Source: UBA5018 sp947463165 | GTDB lineage: Bacteria > Cyanobacteriota > Cyanobacteriia > PCC-6307 > Cyanobiaceae | Length of the DNA stretch: 64,000 nt | Reading direction: 5' to 3' | Assembly (NCBI GenBank): GCA_943371245.1 | Contig: CALRTY020000001.1 | Location: 1-64,000 of the forward strand | Part shown: positions 38,067-45,739 of the stretch, piece by piece | Layout of the letters: every line of letters begins with the position of its first letter | Position numbering within the stretch: position 1 is the first letter of the stretch | Translations under genes and position numbers: made by a program | The notes under the pieces: generated by a model | The model's input: the letters and a program-made list of their open reading frames with translations, nothing else | Databases searched by the model: none | Told to the model about the DNA's origin: nothing

Positions 38067-39098
38067 ATGAGGCCCTGGCTTACGATCCTGCGGTTGAGCT
38101 TCTGCCTGCCGGCGGCCTTGCCCTTGGCCGTGGCTGCCCTGGTGCCCGACAGTCAACAGTCGGCTCCCCCGCTGGAACCGCTGCTGGCAGCTCTGCCTGC
38201 CACCAGTACCGAGCGAGTTTGGGTGAAGGTGCGCAGCGGCATCAGCAACGAGGATCTCGCTAACCGCCTGGCGATTCAGGAAGAGCGACTGGCTGAGCTA
38301 AATGATGTGAATGAGGATCACCGCTACGCCAGTGGTGAATGGCTGGTGCTGCCGAGCCAGAGCTTGCGCAGCGCCAAGCAACTGGCCTCTATTGACACCA
38401 CTGAGCTGAGGCGCTCGCCGCCCCTGGAAAAACCACCTGCGCTGCAGGAGCCTGCGGCAGTTGTCAGCTTTGGCGACACGGTGGTCAAGATTGCCCAGCG
38501 CTACGGCCTCAGCCTCAGCGAGCTGCTGCGACTGAACCCAGGCCTGGAGACAGCTCAATTGGTGGTGGGTAGCCCGATCAGGTTGGCCCAGTCGGCGCCG
38601 ATGCGGCCCCAGCTGGTGCTCGGCCTCAAACCCGCAGCCAGTGGCGGCCTGAGCTGGCCAGAGTTGCCGAGCTTCGGGGAGTCAGACCGGCAGCCCCCTA
38701 ATCAGGGCCTCACCAACGGTGGCTGGATCTGGCCCACCCGGGGCATGTTCACCTCAGGCTACGGCTGGCGCTGGGGCCGCATGCACAAGGGAATCGATGT
38801 GGCCAACAATGTGGGCACCCCGGTGGTGGCCTCCAAGGCTGGTCGCGTCGTCTTTGCCGGCTGGCACGATGGCGGTTATGGCTACCTGGTGACCATCGCC
38901 CACGCCGACGGCAGTCGCTCCCTCTACGGCCACAACAGCAGCCTGCTGGTGCGGGAAGGCCAAGAGGTGGATCAGGGCCAGACCATTTCCCAAATGGGCA
39001 GCACCGGTCGCAGCACCGGCCCCCACCTGCACTTCGAAATCCACCCGGCCGGCAGCGGCGCGATGAACCCCTTGGCATTCCTGCCGCCCCGCGCCTGA
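38067..39098 (+). CDS. M23 family metallopeptidase with LysM domains
   Basis: A protein of 343 residues from the ATG at 38067, with a signal peptide (RPWLTILRLSFCLPAALPLA). Two LysM-like modules follow (about 55-110 and 130-175, the second with VSFGDTVVKIAQRYGLSLSE). The C-terminal LytM/M23 peptidase has the zinc ligands in MHKGIDVANN and HLHFEIHP. These enzymes cut peptidoglycan cross-links or activate amidases in the periplasm. It reads directly into the tRNA-Met gene 17 bp later. Confidence 0.92.
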   Translation: MRPWLTILRLSFCLPAALPLAVAALVPDSQQSAPPLEPLLAALPATSTERVWVKVRSGISNEDLANRLAIQEERLAELNDVNEDHRYASGEWLVLPSQSLRSAKQLASIDTTELRRSPPLEKPPALQEPAAVVSFGDTVVKIAQRYGLSLSELLRLNPGLETAQLVVGSPIRLAQSAPMRPQLVLGLKPAASGGLSWPELPSFGESDRQPPNQGLTNGGWIWPTRGMFTSGYGWRWGRMHKGIDVANNVGTPVVASKAGRVVFAGWHDGGYGYLVTIAHADGSRSLYGHNSSLLVREGQEVDQGQTISQMGSTGRSTGPHLHFEIHPAGSGAMNPLAFLPPRA

Positions 39099-39115
39099 TA
39101 AAGTATGCGGAGCTC

Positions 39116-39189
39116 GGCTCGGTAGCTCAGCTGGTTAGAGCGTGGGATTCATAACCCCAAGGTCGGGAGTTCAAGTCTCCCCCGAGCCA
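39116..39189 (+). tRNA. tRNA-Met (CAT), elongator type
   Basis: A 74-nt cloverleaf. The acceptor stem GGCTCGG pairs with CCGAGCC, the D loop reads AGCTCAGCTGGTTAGAGC, the anticodon CAT lies in GATTCATAACC, and the T loop is GTTCAAGTC, with discriminator A. It resembles elongator tRNA-Met in its first bases. A tRNA-Ile with lysidine-modified CAT is the alternative. CCA is not encoded. Confidence 0.93.
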
Positions 39190-39196
39190 TGCTGGA

Positions 39197-39221
39197 AACC
39201 TCGCTTTTGCGAGGTTTTTTT
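39197..39221 (+). terminator. Rho-independent terminator after tRNA-Met
   Basis: A perfect 8-bp stem AACCTCGC/GCGAGGTT with a TTTT loop, followed by a run of T. Confidence 0.92.
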
Positions 39222-39295
39222 GTGTTGCGGCATTTTTGTGCGATTGCATGCAAAAAGCCAGGGCAGCTGCATTGGTTGCCCTAAGCAAGCGGATA

Positions 39296-39380
39296 CCAAG
39301 CGGCCAGCTTCCACGCGGCCAATTTCCAAGCAGCCAGCTTGCAAGCAGCCAAGTTCCGAGCAGCCGGGTTCCCAGCAACG
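39296..39380. repeat. 15-bp minisatellite, five and a half units
   Basis: Consecutive 15-bp units start at 39296, 39311, 39326, 39341 and 39356, with a partial sixth at 39371. Examples are CCAAGCGGCCAGCTT, CCAAGCAGCCAGCTT and GCAAGCAGCCAAGTT. It lies in the gap between tRNA-Met and the Nif11-like gene; a degenerate unit may precede it at 39281. Confidence 0.85.
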
Positions 39381-39449
39381 GGGGGCTAGTTCAGAATTGA
39401 TCTTGTCTGAACTGACACCGCTGCCACCGGCAAGCCAGGAGAGCGCACC

Positions 39450-39665
39450 ATGGCCCTAGATCAGCTAAAAGCCTTTCTGGCCAAAATGCAGGACGACCTG
39501 GCCCTGCGGCAATCGGTAATGGCTGCGGCCACCGCCGACGACGTGGCCAAGATCGGCGCCGCCAGCGGATTTTCTTTCTCCGGCGACGAGCTGCTGCGGC
39601 TCTCTGGCCAGAAGGTGGGCCGGGTCACCGTCACCAAGCAGGACATTCCAGGCGAATACAACTGA
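39450..39665 (+). CDS. Nif11-domain small protein
   Basis: A 71-residue protein (MALDQLKAFLAKMQDD at the start) with a Nif11/N11P-like helical domain over nearly its full length, including the IGAASGFSFSGDELLRL segment typical of the family. Nif11 leaders direct RiPP maturation in cyanobacteria. This protein has no Gly-Gly cleavage site and no Cys-rich core, so it is not an obvious lanthipeptide precursor, and no modification enzyme is adjacent. AGGAGAG lies 6 bases upstream of the ATG. Confidence 0.8.
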   Translation: MALDQLKAFLAKMQDDLALRQSVMAAATADDVAKIGAASGFSFSGDELLRLSGQKVGRVTVTKQDIPGEYN

Positions 39666-39716
39666 CCAGGCAAATACAACTGACCAAGCGCCTACAACCA
39701 AACCCTGGCCAGGGGC

Positions 39717-40100
39717 TCAGCGGGGCCTGGCATAGGCCCCATAGGGTCTGCGTTCCTTGGCCGCTGCTATCGCCCCATCAAAGCCTGCATCGAAGCGAGC
39801 CGCCAAAACCGCATCGGCGCGGGTAAGGCCATCCACCTTGTGGGTGTAGACAATCGCCCCGACGTGGCCCCAGCCGAGGCTGAATTCGGCGTGATGGCCC
39901 TGCTCTTCGCAGATTGCAGCGGCGATGTTGACCCAGGCCAGGGCCTGCTGAAAGTCGGGAAATTTCCAGCTCTTTTGCAAGTGATGGCCATCCATCAGCT
40001 GCCAGCCGGGCAACTGGTGGAGCAGATCTGATAACTCAGCCTGGCTGAGCTTTGCTGCACCCTGGCTACAGGGGATACAGGCTTCCTGGTGCAGGCCCAT
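39717..40100 (-). CDS. phhB: Pterin-4a-carbinolamine dehydratase
   Basis: A protein of 127 residues from the ATG at 40100; a TTG at 40127 is possible. It dehydrates 4a-hydroxytetrahydrobiopterin and can serve in pterin recycling. The family core is present: LPGWQLMDGHHLQKSWKF, the catalytic EEQGHHAEFSLGWGHV (His-His pair), and YTHKVDGLTRADAVLAAR. An N-terminal extension with two Cys (ACIPC) is unusual. Confidence 0.88.
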   Translation of the reverse strand: MGLHQEACIPCSQGAAKLSQAELSDLLHQLPGWQLMDGHHLQKSWKFPDFQQALAWVNIAAAICEEQGHHAEFSLGWGHVGAIVYTHKVDGLTRADAVLAARFDAGFDGAIAAAKERRPYGAYARPR

Positions 40101-40129
40101 GGCAGCTTGGCAAAGGTCAGAGCTCAATC

Positions 40130-40284
40130 ATGGTCGTTGCTCGGCAGCCATGGCTGCTGCTAGGCAGGGGAAGCGCGGGGCTGGATCCCGAAAAGCTCGC
40201 CAACAGCTGGTCAGCACTGGCCTGGCCAGCCCACTAGAGAGGCAGAAGCTGCAGATCGGCAGCAGGTTACTGGTCAGGGCTTAA
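40130..40284 (+). pseudogene. Possible small frameshifted gene
   Basis: An ATG at 40130 opens MVVARQPWLLLGRGSAGLDP, ending at TAG 40235-40237. The reading continues sensibly in another frame as SPLERQKLQIGSRLLVRA to the TAA at 40282-40284, as if one base had been gained or lost near 40225. This could be a small broken gene or chance. No family was recognised. It diverges from phhB. Confidence 0.22.
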
Positions 40285-40344
40285 GCATTAATACTTACCA
40301 GCCCTGCCTGGGTCACTTAACTGGAGTTAGTTCAGATAAGTGCC

Positions 40345-40533
40345 ATGACCATTAAATGCGGTGACTTGATCAGCCTCAGCCAGAAACCAGGCGGTACCTA
40401 CCAAGTGGTGAATATCGATGAGTTTTCTGACTGTGTCTGGGTGCGGCGCTGGCCCCTGGCCAGCCAACGCTCACCAACTTTTGCAGTGCCCACCAATGAG
40501 CTAAGCACAGAATCTGCGCAGAACGCCAAATGA
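40345..40533 (+). CDS. Small hypothetical protein
   Basis: A 62-residue protein (MTIKCGDLISLSQKPGGTYQ at the start, then VWVRRWPL) with a short SH3-like beta pattern. It looks like a picocyanobacterial conserved small protein, but I cannot name a function. A palindrome-like TAAGCATTAATACTTA lies about 50 bp upstream. The next tiny frame overlaps its stop by 4 bp. Confidence 0.5.
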   Translation: MTIKCGDLISLSQKPGGTYQVVNIDEFSDCVWVRRWPLASQRSPTFAVPTNELSTESAQNAK

Positions 40534-40652
40534 TTCCACCAAACACAGCCGTACTAAGCCGCCTACTACGCTCCGCCAAGTTTGCAGCCCTGTTGGCATT
40601 TTTGATCGCCACTGCAGCTGAGTGGTACAGAATTGAATCCGGCAATTCCTAA
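40530..40652 (+). CDS. Possible 40-residue membrane miniprotein
   Basis: An ATG overlaps the preceding stop as ATGA, suggesting coupling. The product MIPPNTAVLSRLLRSAKFAA continues into a single hydrophobic helix (LLAFLIATAAEW) and a short polar tail. It is too short to judge from codon use; the coupling and helix are the only support. After it, 40653-40913 holds no gene, only a stem GGGGGCAGG/CCTGCCCCC at 40735-40760. Confidence 0.35.
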   Translation: MIPPNTAVLSRLLRSAKFAALLAFLIATAAEWYRIESGNS

Positions 40653-40913
40653 CCAGGCAAAATTTTGCAACGTCATCATTAAGGATGACTCTAGAAAACC
40701 GCCAAAGTTGATCGAATTAACGCCGGCGGAAGCTGGGGGCAGGGCAGCCGACCTGCCCCCTTGATCTAGTCAGCAAAATTAAGATTTTTCGAGCTGCCCG
40801 CACTATCCGCCCACATCGGCGCACATGGGCTGTCACCACTAGCTATCCACACAGATGACAAGAAAGCTTCCCTCAGAAGCTGTCAACTGGAGCTGCCCAA
40901 TAAATTTGAGCAC

Positions 40914-41975
40914 TTAATTCTCCCTTGAACTTTCCATAGACTGGCTGATCTGCTTTTTAAGTCGCAGATTTGGACTAAGACCGGCCAAAAGCTGTTGGTT
41001 ACTTGGCAGCTTAAGGTCAGTTGCCAGGCCAAATCTTGACAGCAGCAGAATGAAGCCATAGGTGGGATCAATCAGGTGGCGGATCTTGCCGTTAACCACG
41101 GCTAAGCCATGGCGACATGAATAGCTAAAAGCGTGGTGGGTGTTGTGCCAACCCTCTCCGAGGGTTATCTGGGCAACAAAGGAATTATTCCTGCTGTAAT
41201 CACTTGTTTGAAATGGTCGCTCACCCCACAAATGGGCCAAGGAATTCACGGTGGCTACACCATGAAAAAGAAGCGTGGTGCTGAGGCAAAATGCTGCCAG
41301 CAGCATCGTTCCCCCCAGTACATAGGAAAGTAAACAGACAATCAAAAAGGGTAAAAAATGTAGCCGATCTATGGACTTTAGTACGGGGTCAGACTCCACA
41401 TCAGCAGGTAAATGACTAGGGAAAAAAGCCGGTGACAAAAGCCAACCAGCCTGGGACACTACAAAACCCCTCCAGCCACCGCCATAAATGTGAGGGGAGT
41501 GGGGGTCACCAATTTGGTCAGATTCGCGGTGGTGTTTAAGGTGGTGGGCCTTCCACCAACTCGGGCCCATCTGACCGGCAGCTGCAGCAAGCAAACAACC
41601 AAATCTTAGCAAAAAGCGAGGGGCTCGATAGGAGCGATGCACTAAAAGGCGGTGGTAAACTGCCGTGATTGCAAGCATGCGCAATAGGTACCAGCCAACT
41701 ACCCAAGCCAGGCCAGCCAAATTTATACCAGTACTTATTAGCAGCAGTGAGCAGGCATGGCTGGCAACAATTAAAACCGGGCCAATTGCATAGCCAAAAG
41801 CCACAAGTCTCCCATAGGATCTGGGTCTGTTCTCTATATTCATTATCGAATCCCCGATCACAGAGAGAAAGGGGAGCCGGACTGTTATATTGAAGGGTTC
41901 CGCCAGGACCTGCCTTTTGCTTTTTACCGGTAGGAGCTGCCCAGATGGTGCTGCCTGGCGCGGCTGGTCAAGCAT
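40914..41975 (-). CDS. Fatty-acid desaturase (acyl-CoA/acyl-lipid delta-9 type)
   Basis: A membrane di-iron desaturase of 353 residues from the ATG at 41975, which overlaps the upstream methyltransferase by 8 bp. Histidine boxes are HRLLVH (108-113), HHLKHH (144-149) and a C-terminal WHNTHH followed by AFSYSCRHGL. Hydrophobic helices flank them. The core resembles DesC-like delta-9 desaturases. It is more AT-rich than neighbouring genes and coupled to a CFA-type methyltransferase, suggesting joint modification of a membrane acyl chain. The exact position and substrate are unknown. Confidence 0.85.
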   Translation of the reverse strand: MLDQPRQAAPSGQLLPVKSKRQVLAEPFNITVRLPFLSVIGDSIMNIENRPRSYGRLVAFGYAIGPVLIVASHACSLLLISTGINLAGLAWVVGWYLLRMLAITAVYHRLLVHRSYRAPRFLLRFGCLLAAAAGQMGPSWWKAHHLKHHRESDQIGDPHSPHIYGGGWRGFVVSQAGWLLSPAFFPSHLPADVESDPVLKSIDRLHFLPFLIVCLLSYVLGGTMLLAAFCLSTTLLFHGVATVNSLAHLWGERPFQTSDYSRNNSFVAQITLGEGWHNTHHAFSYSCRHGLAVVNGKIRHLIDPTYGFILLLSRFGLATDLKLPSNQQLLAGLSPNLRLKKQISQSMESSREN

Positions 41976-43107
41976 GGGTGAGTAAATAATTTCCATTGCC
42001 ATTGTACTCTCCATCACAGCTGGAAAAGATTGTTCCAAGCATCAAAAGATAAAATCGCCAGATGCGGCGAAACTTGGCATAGTCCATGCCGTAATCCAAA
42101 TCTCTCACCAGGTGCTGACTTTCATCGAAGCGATTAAGCCAAGTATCAAGGGTTTTATGGTAATTATAACCGTTTATATACCAGCGTTTGACTGTTTTTA
42201 AGTCTTTGTTGCAGCTGGGGATGGCATCATGGTTCCAGTATCTGCCGTGGGGGAAAATATATTTATGCGTGAAACCAGACGACATGTTATTGGGAATTTT
42301 CACAGTAATAATATGAATAAGTGCCTTGCCGTTGCTCTTTAGCAAGGTTGAAAGTTTTTGGAAAAGGGAAGTGAGATTGCCGACATGACAGAGAACGCCG
42401 ACAGAAATAATTTTATCAAATTTTTCGGAGAGGTTGACTTCATTAAGATCTCCTTCAATTAAATTAAATCGACCACTGTTAAGGAAGCTACGGGGATCCT
42501 TCATTTTATCTCGCATATATTCACATTGCAAATGACTAAGGTTAATCCCGGTAAGGCGGGCATTCGGAAATTTCATTAGGATGTAATTAGGTACACAGCC
42601 CCAGCCACAGCCAAAATCAAGAATATGATCGCCATCTTTGATTTCAAGGCGTTCAATAAGTTGGTCAATGTGATGCTTTTGAGACTCCTCCAGATCTGCA
42701 GCACCCTTCTCCCAAAGTCCCATGCTGTACTTAGGATAGATAACTTGTGAATCACCTAGCATATGATTTAGAAGAGTCTGCGGAAGATCATATTGTATTT
42801 TCATTAACTCATGCGATGATTCAGCGATTCTATCTGATTCGCTGAGCACCCAATCATATGGTGCTAATAACTGGGGCATTTGTCTAAATAAAAATGGCAT
42901 TGATGACTGGATAAGGCCTCGAAATGCTGGATCAGGTATCTCGAATCCATTAATATATGATTCTGCCATTGTCATTTGTAAACTGTTAAACACGCTTGCC
43001 AGCAGGCGTGTACTGCGGAAGCCAATGCCGGAGGCGGGCTGCCCAACTAGGCTTGATGAACCAAAATGATGCAGATCAGCACCATCATTGACAGCAAAAA
43101 TGGTCAC
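41968..43107 (-). CDS. CFA-synthase-like SAM methyltransferase
   Basis: A 379-residue protein of the cyclopropane-fatty-acid synthase/coclaurine N-methyltransferase superfamily. It has YPKYSMGLWEKGAADLEESQ before the SAM domain, motif I LDFGCGWG (163-170), GINLSHLQCEYMRDKM, and the C-terminal KYIFPHGRYW segment. At the position of the conserved catalytic Glu of EHxG motifs it has Cys240 (LCHVG); His265 and the Tyr of NYHKT are kept. It may make methyl-branched or cyclopropane chains, or have lost that chemistry. AT-rich composition suggests transfer. Confidence 0.78.
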   Translation of the reverse strand: MTIFAVNDGADLHHFGSSSLVGQPASGIGFRSTRLLASVFNSLQMTMAESYINGFEIPDPAFRGLIQSSMPFLFRQMPQLLAPYDWVLSESDRIAESSHELMKIQYDLPQTLLNHMLGDSQVIYPKYSMGLWEKGAADLEESQKHHIDQLIERLEIKDGDHILDFGCGWGCVPNYILMKFPNARLTGINLSHLQCEYMRDKMKDPRSFLNSGRFNLIEGDLNEVNLSEKFDKIISVGVLCHVGNLTSLFQKLSTLLKSNGKALIHIITVKIPNNMSSGFTHKYIFPHGRYWNHDAIPSCNKDLKTVKRWYINGYNYHKTLDTWLNRFDESQHLVRDLDYGMDYAKFRRIWRFYLLMLGTIFSSCDGEYNGNGNYLLTHA

Positions 43108-43195
43108 TTAGTGTTTGGAAGATGAGGCACTCAGAGGATAGCCACGGTCAACGTAAGTGGCCACGTGGCAGCAGCTGCTATCTTCTGAGCGCTGG

Positions 43196-43312
43196 ACACA
43201 TCTGAAAATACCAGATCTCATAGATCTCATGACACAAGAAGCCTTGCAAAAAATTGCTTGCCTCTGACTCACAGGAGCCGAATGGGAAATTTTTGAAATG
43301 CCCTTCTGCCTA
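43196..43312. repeat. MITE-like repeat, family 1, copy C
   Basis: A decayed copy. The internal sequence GACACAAGAAGCCTTGC and right end GAATGGGAAATTTTTG align with the repeats at 9517 and 12533, while the left tip is poorly kept. It sits upstream of the methyltransferase-desaturase operon. Confidence 0.5.
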
Positions 43313-43336
43313 GCTGGCAAACCAGTAATATTATCG

Positions 43337-43495
43337 GCTGCTGGTGGCAAGAATTACATTAACTGCAGCGACAGCTGCTAGTATTAATGATAACTTCAGC
43401 GGCTGCCTGTGGCGAAAATCAATCAATGCAGCGGCAGCTGGTGGTAATTTTAAAAAATTCAACGGCGACAGGTGGTAAAAAACCAATGGTCGCCA
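43337..43495. repeat. Degenerate 31-32-bp tandem repeat
   Basis: About four units, starting near 43367 with CAGCGACAGCTGC, then CAGCGGCTGCCTGTGG, CAGCGGCAGCTGGTGG and CAACGGCGACAGGTGG, each followed by an AT-rich half. It fills most of the gap between the porin 3' end and the repeat at 43196. Confidence 0.45.
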
Positions 43496-43610
43496 ACAAA
43501 TACTTCCAGTCAGAATGCTATTCTGCGGTTACACTATAAATTTAGGGAGCCAAGTAATACTAAAATCGAAGCCAGGCTGTCAATAGATGATAAGTATTAG
43601 CTAAATAGAT

Positions 43611-45248
43611 TCAGAATTTGAAGCTAGTTTTGATTAAACCGCCGAACTGGCTTAAGCTCTCTGATGCTGGCGTGGCTTGACCCAGGGGCCGGCTAAGATA
43701 GATCAAGGCCGGCGTCACAGTGATATTGTCGGTCACCTGAAACTTGTACCACCACTCCCAGATCAAACCACCGTCATCTGGAGCAGCTGAGCCCGTAAGC
43801 GAGGTGGCAAATACAGGCTGACCGACAGCCATGCCAAAATTATTTCCCTTAACGAATACATCACTCCACTGTATACCGGCCATCCATGATTGGCTGTTAG
43901 CAAGGCTGCCTGCTGGCTGGGAAGCGCCATAGGTGGTGCTGTTGATACCCCAGCCCAGGCTCAGGGAAGGCGCCCAGCCACTCGCTTGCGGCTGCCAATA
44001 GCCACTTAAGCCAAAGGCATTGGTGCGAGCCTCGGAATTGAGATCAATTGCTGAGTGGGTGAAGAGAGTGGCACCTGGTAGAGATGCATTTCCAGATTGC
44101 ACATAGCTCCATATCGCCGCCAACCCCCACTGCTCAGAACCGTAGCCCACTTGAATCGTGCCAGTGGCACCAGAACCCTTGCTGGCTATGCCCCCCTCGC
44201 CTGAGTTGGCATCATTGCCATTGGCGGCAACATAGTTAGCGCTGATGCTTAGGTTTTTGCCCTGCCACCAAAGACCGGCACCAGCCCCAAGATTCTTGTT
44301 GTAGGCCGCTGGAGCTCCATTAACCGAAAATACATTAAGAATGGTATCCGCTGGATATACGCTGGGCCAAAGGGCCAGCATGTTTTCCTGACCCACACGG
44401 GGCCCCAGCGTAGCGGTGAAGCCAGCACCTAGCGGGAATTGGTAGAAGAGTTTATCGATGCCAACCACATTGGGCCCCGCATCCTCTTGGAAGGCGATTT
44501 CCAATTGGGAGAGTTTTAAGGCCTCGGGTTCACCGCCAAAGACACTGCTGCCGAAATTGCCACCCCGCAGCACGGTACTGAGCAGATCCTTGCCATTGAA
44601 ACTGGTATTGAGCGTGAGTTGCAGGTCGTAGGTGAAGCTGGTGGCATTCGGCAGGGGCACGGCCGAGGGCGGCAGGCCGCTGAGCTCATCGGGGCGGAGC
44701 CGCAGGCTATTGGCGTTGGAATCGATGGCGCTACCACTAAAGCTATTGGCCCCCACCACAAAGGTGGCTAACCCAGAGAGCTTGGTGGTAGGGGAAAAAC
44801 GACTGGCTTCCAGCTCCCCCAGCCGAGCTTCCAGGCCATCCACCCGGCCGCGCAGTACGGCGAGTTCCTGCTCGAATTCCTTGATTAGCTTTTTAAGCTG
44901 ATCGGTCACCTCGGTGACTCGATCGAGGCAGGCGTTGAGCAGGGCTGCGGCTTCATAGCGGCTGATCGACTGGCCGCCTTGGAAGCTGCCATTGGCGTAG
45001 CCGGCAACGCAGCCGTAGCGCTCGATCAGGTTTGAGAGGGCCTGGTAGGCCCAGTCGGTGGGCCGCAGATCGGCAAACTGGGAGATGCCAGCTACCTGCT
45101 CCTTGCTGGCCGCCGGATCGCCATAGCGGCCCAATTCCTGAAGATTTTGTTCGGCCCCGGCAGCGGCAGTAGCAGCGGCTGCAACCGGAACAAGGGCTGC
45201 AGCCAGCAGCAGACCTCGGGCGAACCGGTGCAAATGAGGTTGGGCCAT
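43611..45248 (-). CDS. SLH-domain iron-uptake-type porin (OprB family)
   Basis: A 545-residue outer-membrane protein. A signal peptide (LLLAAALVPVAAAATAAAGA) is followed by an S-layer homology segment (about 45-110, FADLRPTDWAYQALSNLIERYG) that binds peptidoglycan-linked polymer, a coiled coil with LKKLIKEFEQELAVL, and a carbohydrate-selective porin-like beta barrel ending in TSFKF with terminal Phe. This architecture is annotated as iron uptake porin in cyanobacteria; the solute is not certain. An extended palindrome lies 86-122 bp upstream and a metal-uptake cluster is nearby. Confidence 0.88.
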   Translation of the reverse strand: MAQPHLHRFARGLLLAAALVPVAAAATAAAGAEQNLQELGRYGDPAASKEQVAGISQFADLRPTDWAYQALSNLIERYGCVAGYANGSFQGGQSISRYEAAALLNACLDRVTEVTDQLKKLIKEFEQELAVLRGRVDGLEARLGELEASRFSPTTKLSGLATFVVGANSFSGSAIDSNANSLRLRPDELSGLPPSAVPLPNATSFTYDLQLTLNTSFNGKDLLSTVLRGGNFGSSVFGGEPEALKLSQLEIAFQEDAGPNVVGIDKLFYQFPLGAGFTATLGPRVGQENMLALWPSVYPADTILNVFSVNGAPAAYNKNLGAGAGLWWQGKNLSISANYVAANGNDANSGEGGIASKGSGATGTIQVGYGSEQWGLAAIWSYVQSGNASLPGATLFTHSAIDLNSEARTNAFGLSGYWQPQASGWAPSLSLGWGINSTTYGASQPAGSLANSQSWMAGIQWSDVFVKGNNFGMAVGQPVFATSLTGSAAPDDGGLIWEWWYKFQVTDNITVTPALIYLSRPLGQATPASESLSQFGGLIKTSFKF

Positions 45249-45333
45249 CGGTTGCCTAAATGGGGATGGTGGCGATCGGGATCGCTTGATTAGCTACCCC
45301 AGAGCCCCTGGCGAAGCTCGGGAGGCGGCATCT

Positions 45334-45370
45334 GCCCCAAATGATAATGGCTCCCATTTTCATTTGGGGC
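45334..45370. promoter_or_regulatory. 37-bp palindrome with Fur-family-like core
   Basis: The arms match at 16 of 18 positions around 45352 (outer GCCCCAAATGA/TCATTTGGGGC). The core TGATAATGGCTCCCATT matches the sequence upstream of znuA at 16 of 17 bases. There is no T tract on either strand, so an operator fits better than a terminator. It lies upstream of the porin and just beyond the lipoprotein stop. Confidence 0.5.
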
Positions 45371-45379
45371 ATTTGGGAC

Positions 45380-45634
45380 TCAGCCCTCTCCGCCCTCGCC
45401 GCCTTCGCCGCCTTCGCCGCCCTCCCCTGACTTATCAGAATCGTGTTTGTCGGACTTTTCCTTTTTATCGGAGTCGTCGTCGTTGTGATCTTTGTTGTAC
45501 TCAGCTGAGCCCGGCGCGCTGCGCTCCATGGAGGGGGCATTCGAATCCCTGGGCTCGGGAGCCTTGCCACAGCCGACGGTGCCGGCCAGCAGGCCGGCGG
45601 CGGTGAGGAAGATGGCGATGCTGCCGCGTTGCAT
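45380..45634 (-). CDS. Small acidic lipoprotein
   Basis: A protein of 84 residues from the ATG at 45634, with a signal and lipobox LLAGTVGCGK. The mature part is highly charged (DHNDDDSDKKEKSDKHDSDK) and ends in five GEG/GGE units. The function is unknown. An acidic, His-containing tail could bind metal, which would suit the surrounding metal genes, but that is only inference. It is on the same strand as the porin, upstream of it. Confidence 0.6.
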   Translation of the reverse strand: MQRGSIAIFLTAAGLLAGTVGCGKAPEPRDSNAPSMERSAPGSAEYNKDHNDDDSDKKEKSDKHDSDKSGEGGEGGEGGEGGEG

Positions 45635-45739
45635 GGCGAAGGAAGATCGGATCCTGGAGATTGTGCCTGGCTGGACTGCCCTTGCTCGGCCATAGGGCAC
45701 AACTGCAGGTGCCTTTAGTTACCTACCAAGCCTGGATCG

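Noticed and set aside
39116..39189. tRNA-Ile (CAT, lysidine type)
   Set aside because: The overall sequence resembles elongator tRNA-Met more closely, though identity elements were judged by eye only.
39450..39665. Prochlorosin-type lanthipeptide precursor
   Set aside because: There is no Gly-Gly cleavage motif, no Cys/Ser/Thr core and no LanM nearby.
45334..45370. Rho-independent terminator of the lipoprotein gene
   Set aside because: No T run follows the stem on the relevant strand, and the core matches the box upstream of znuA.
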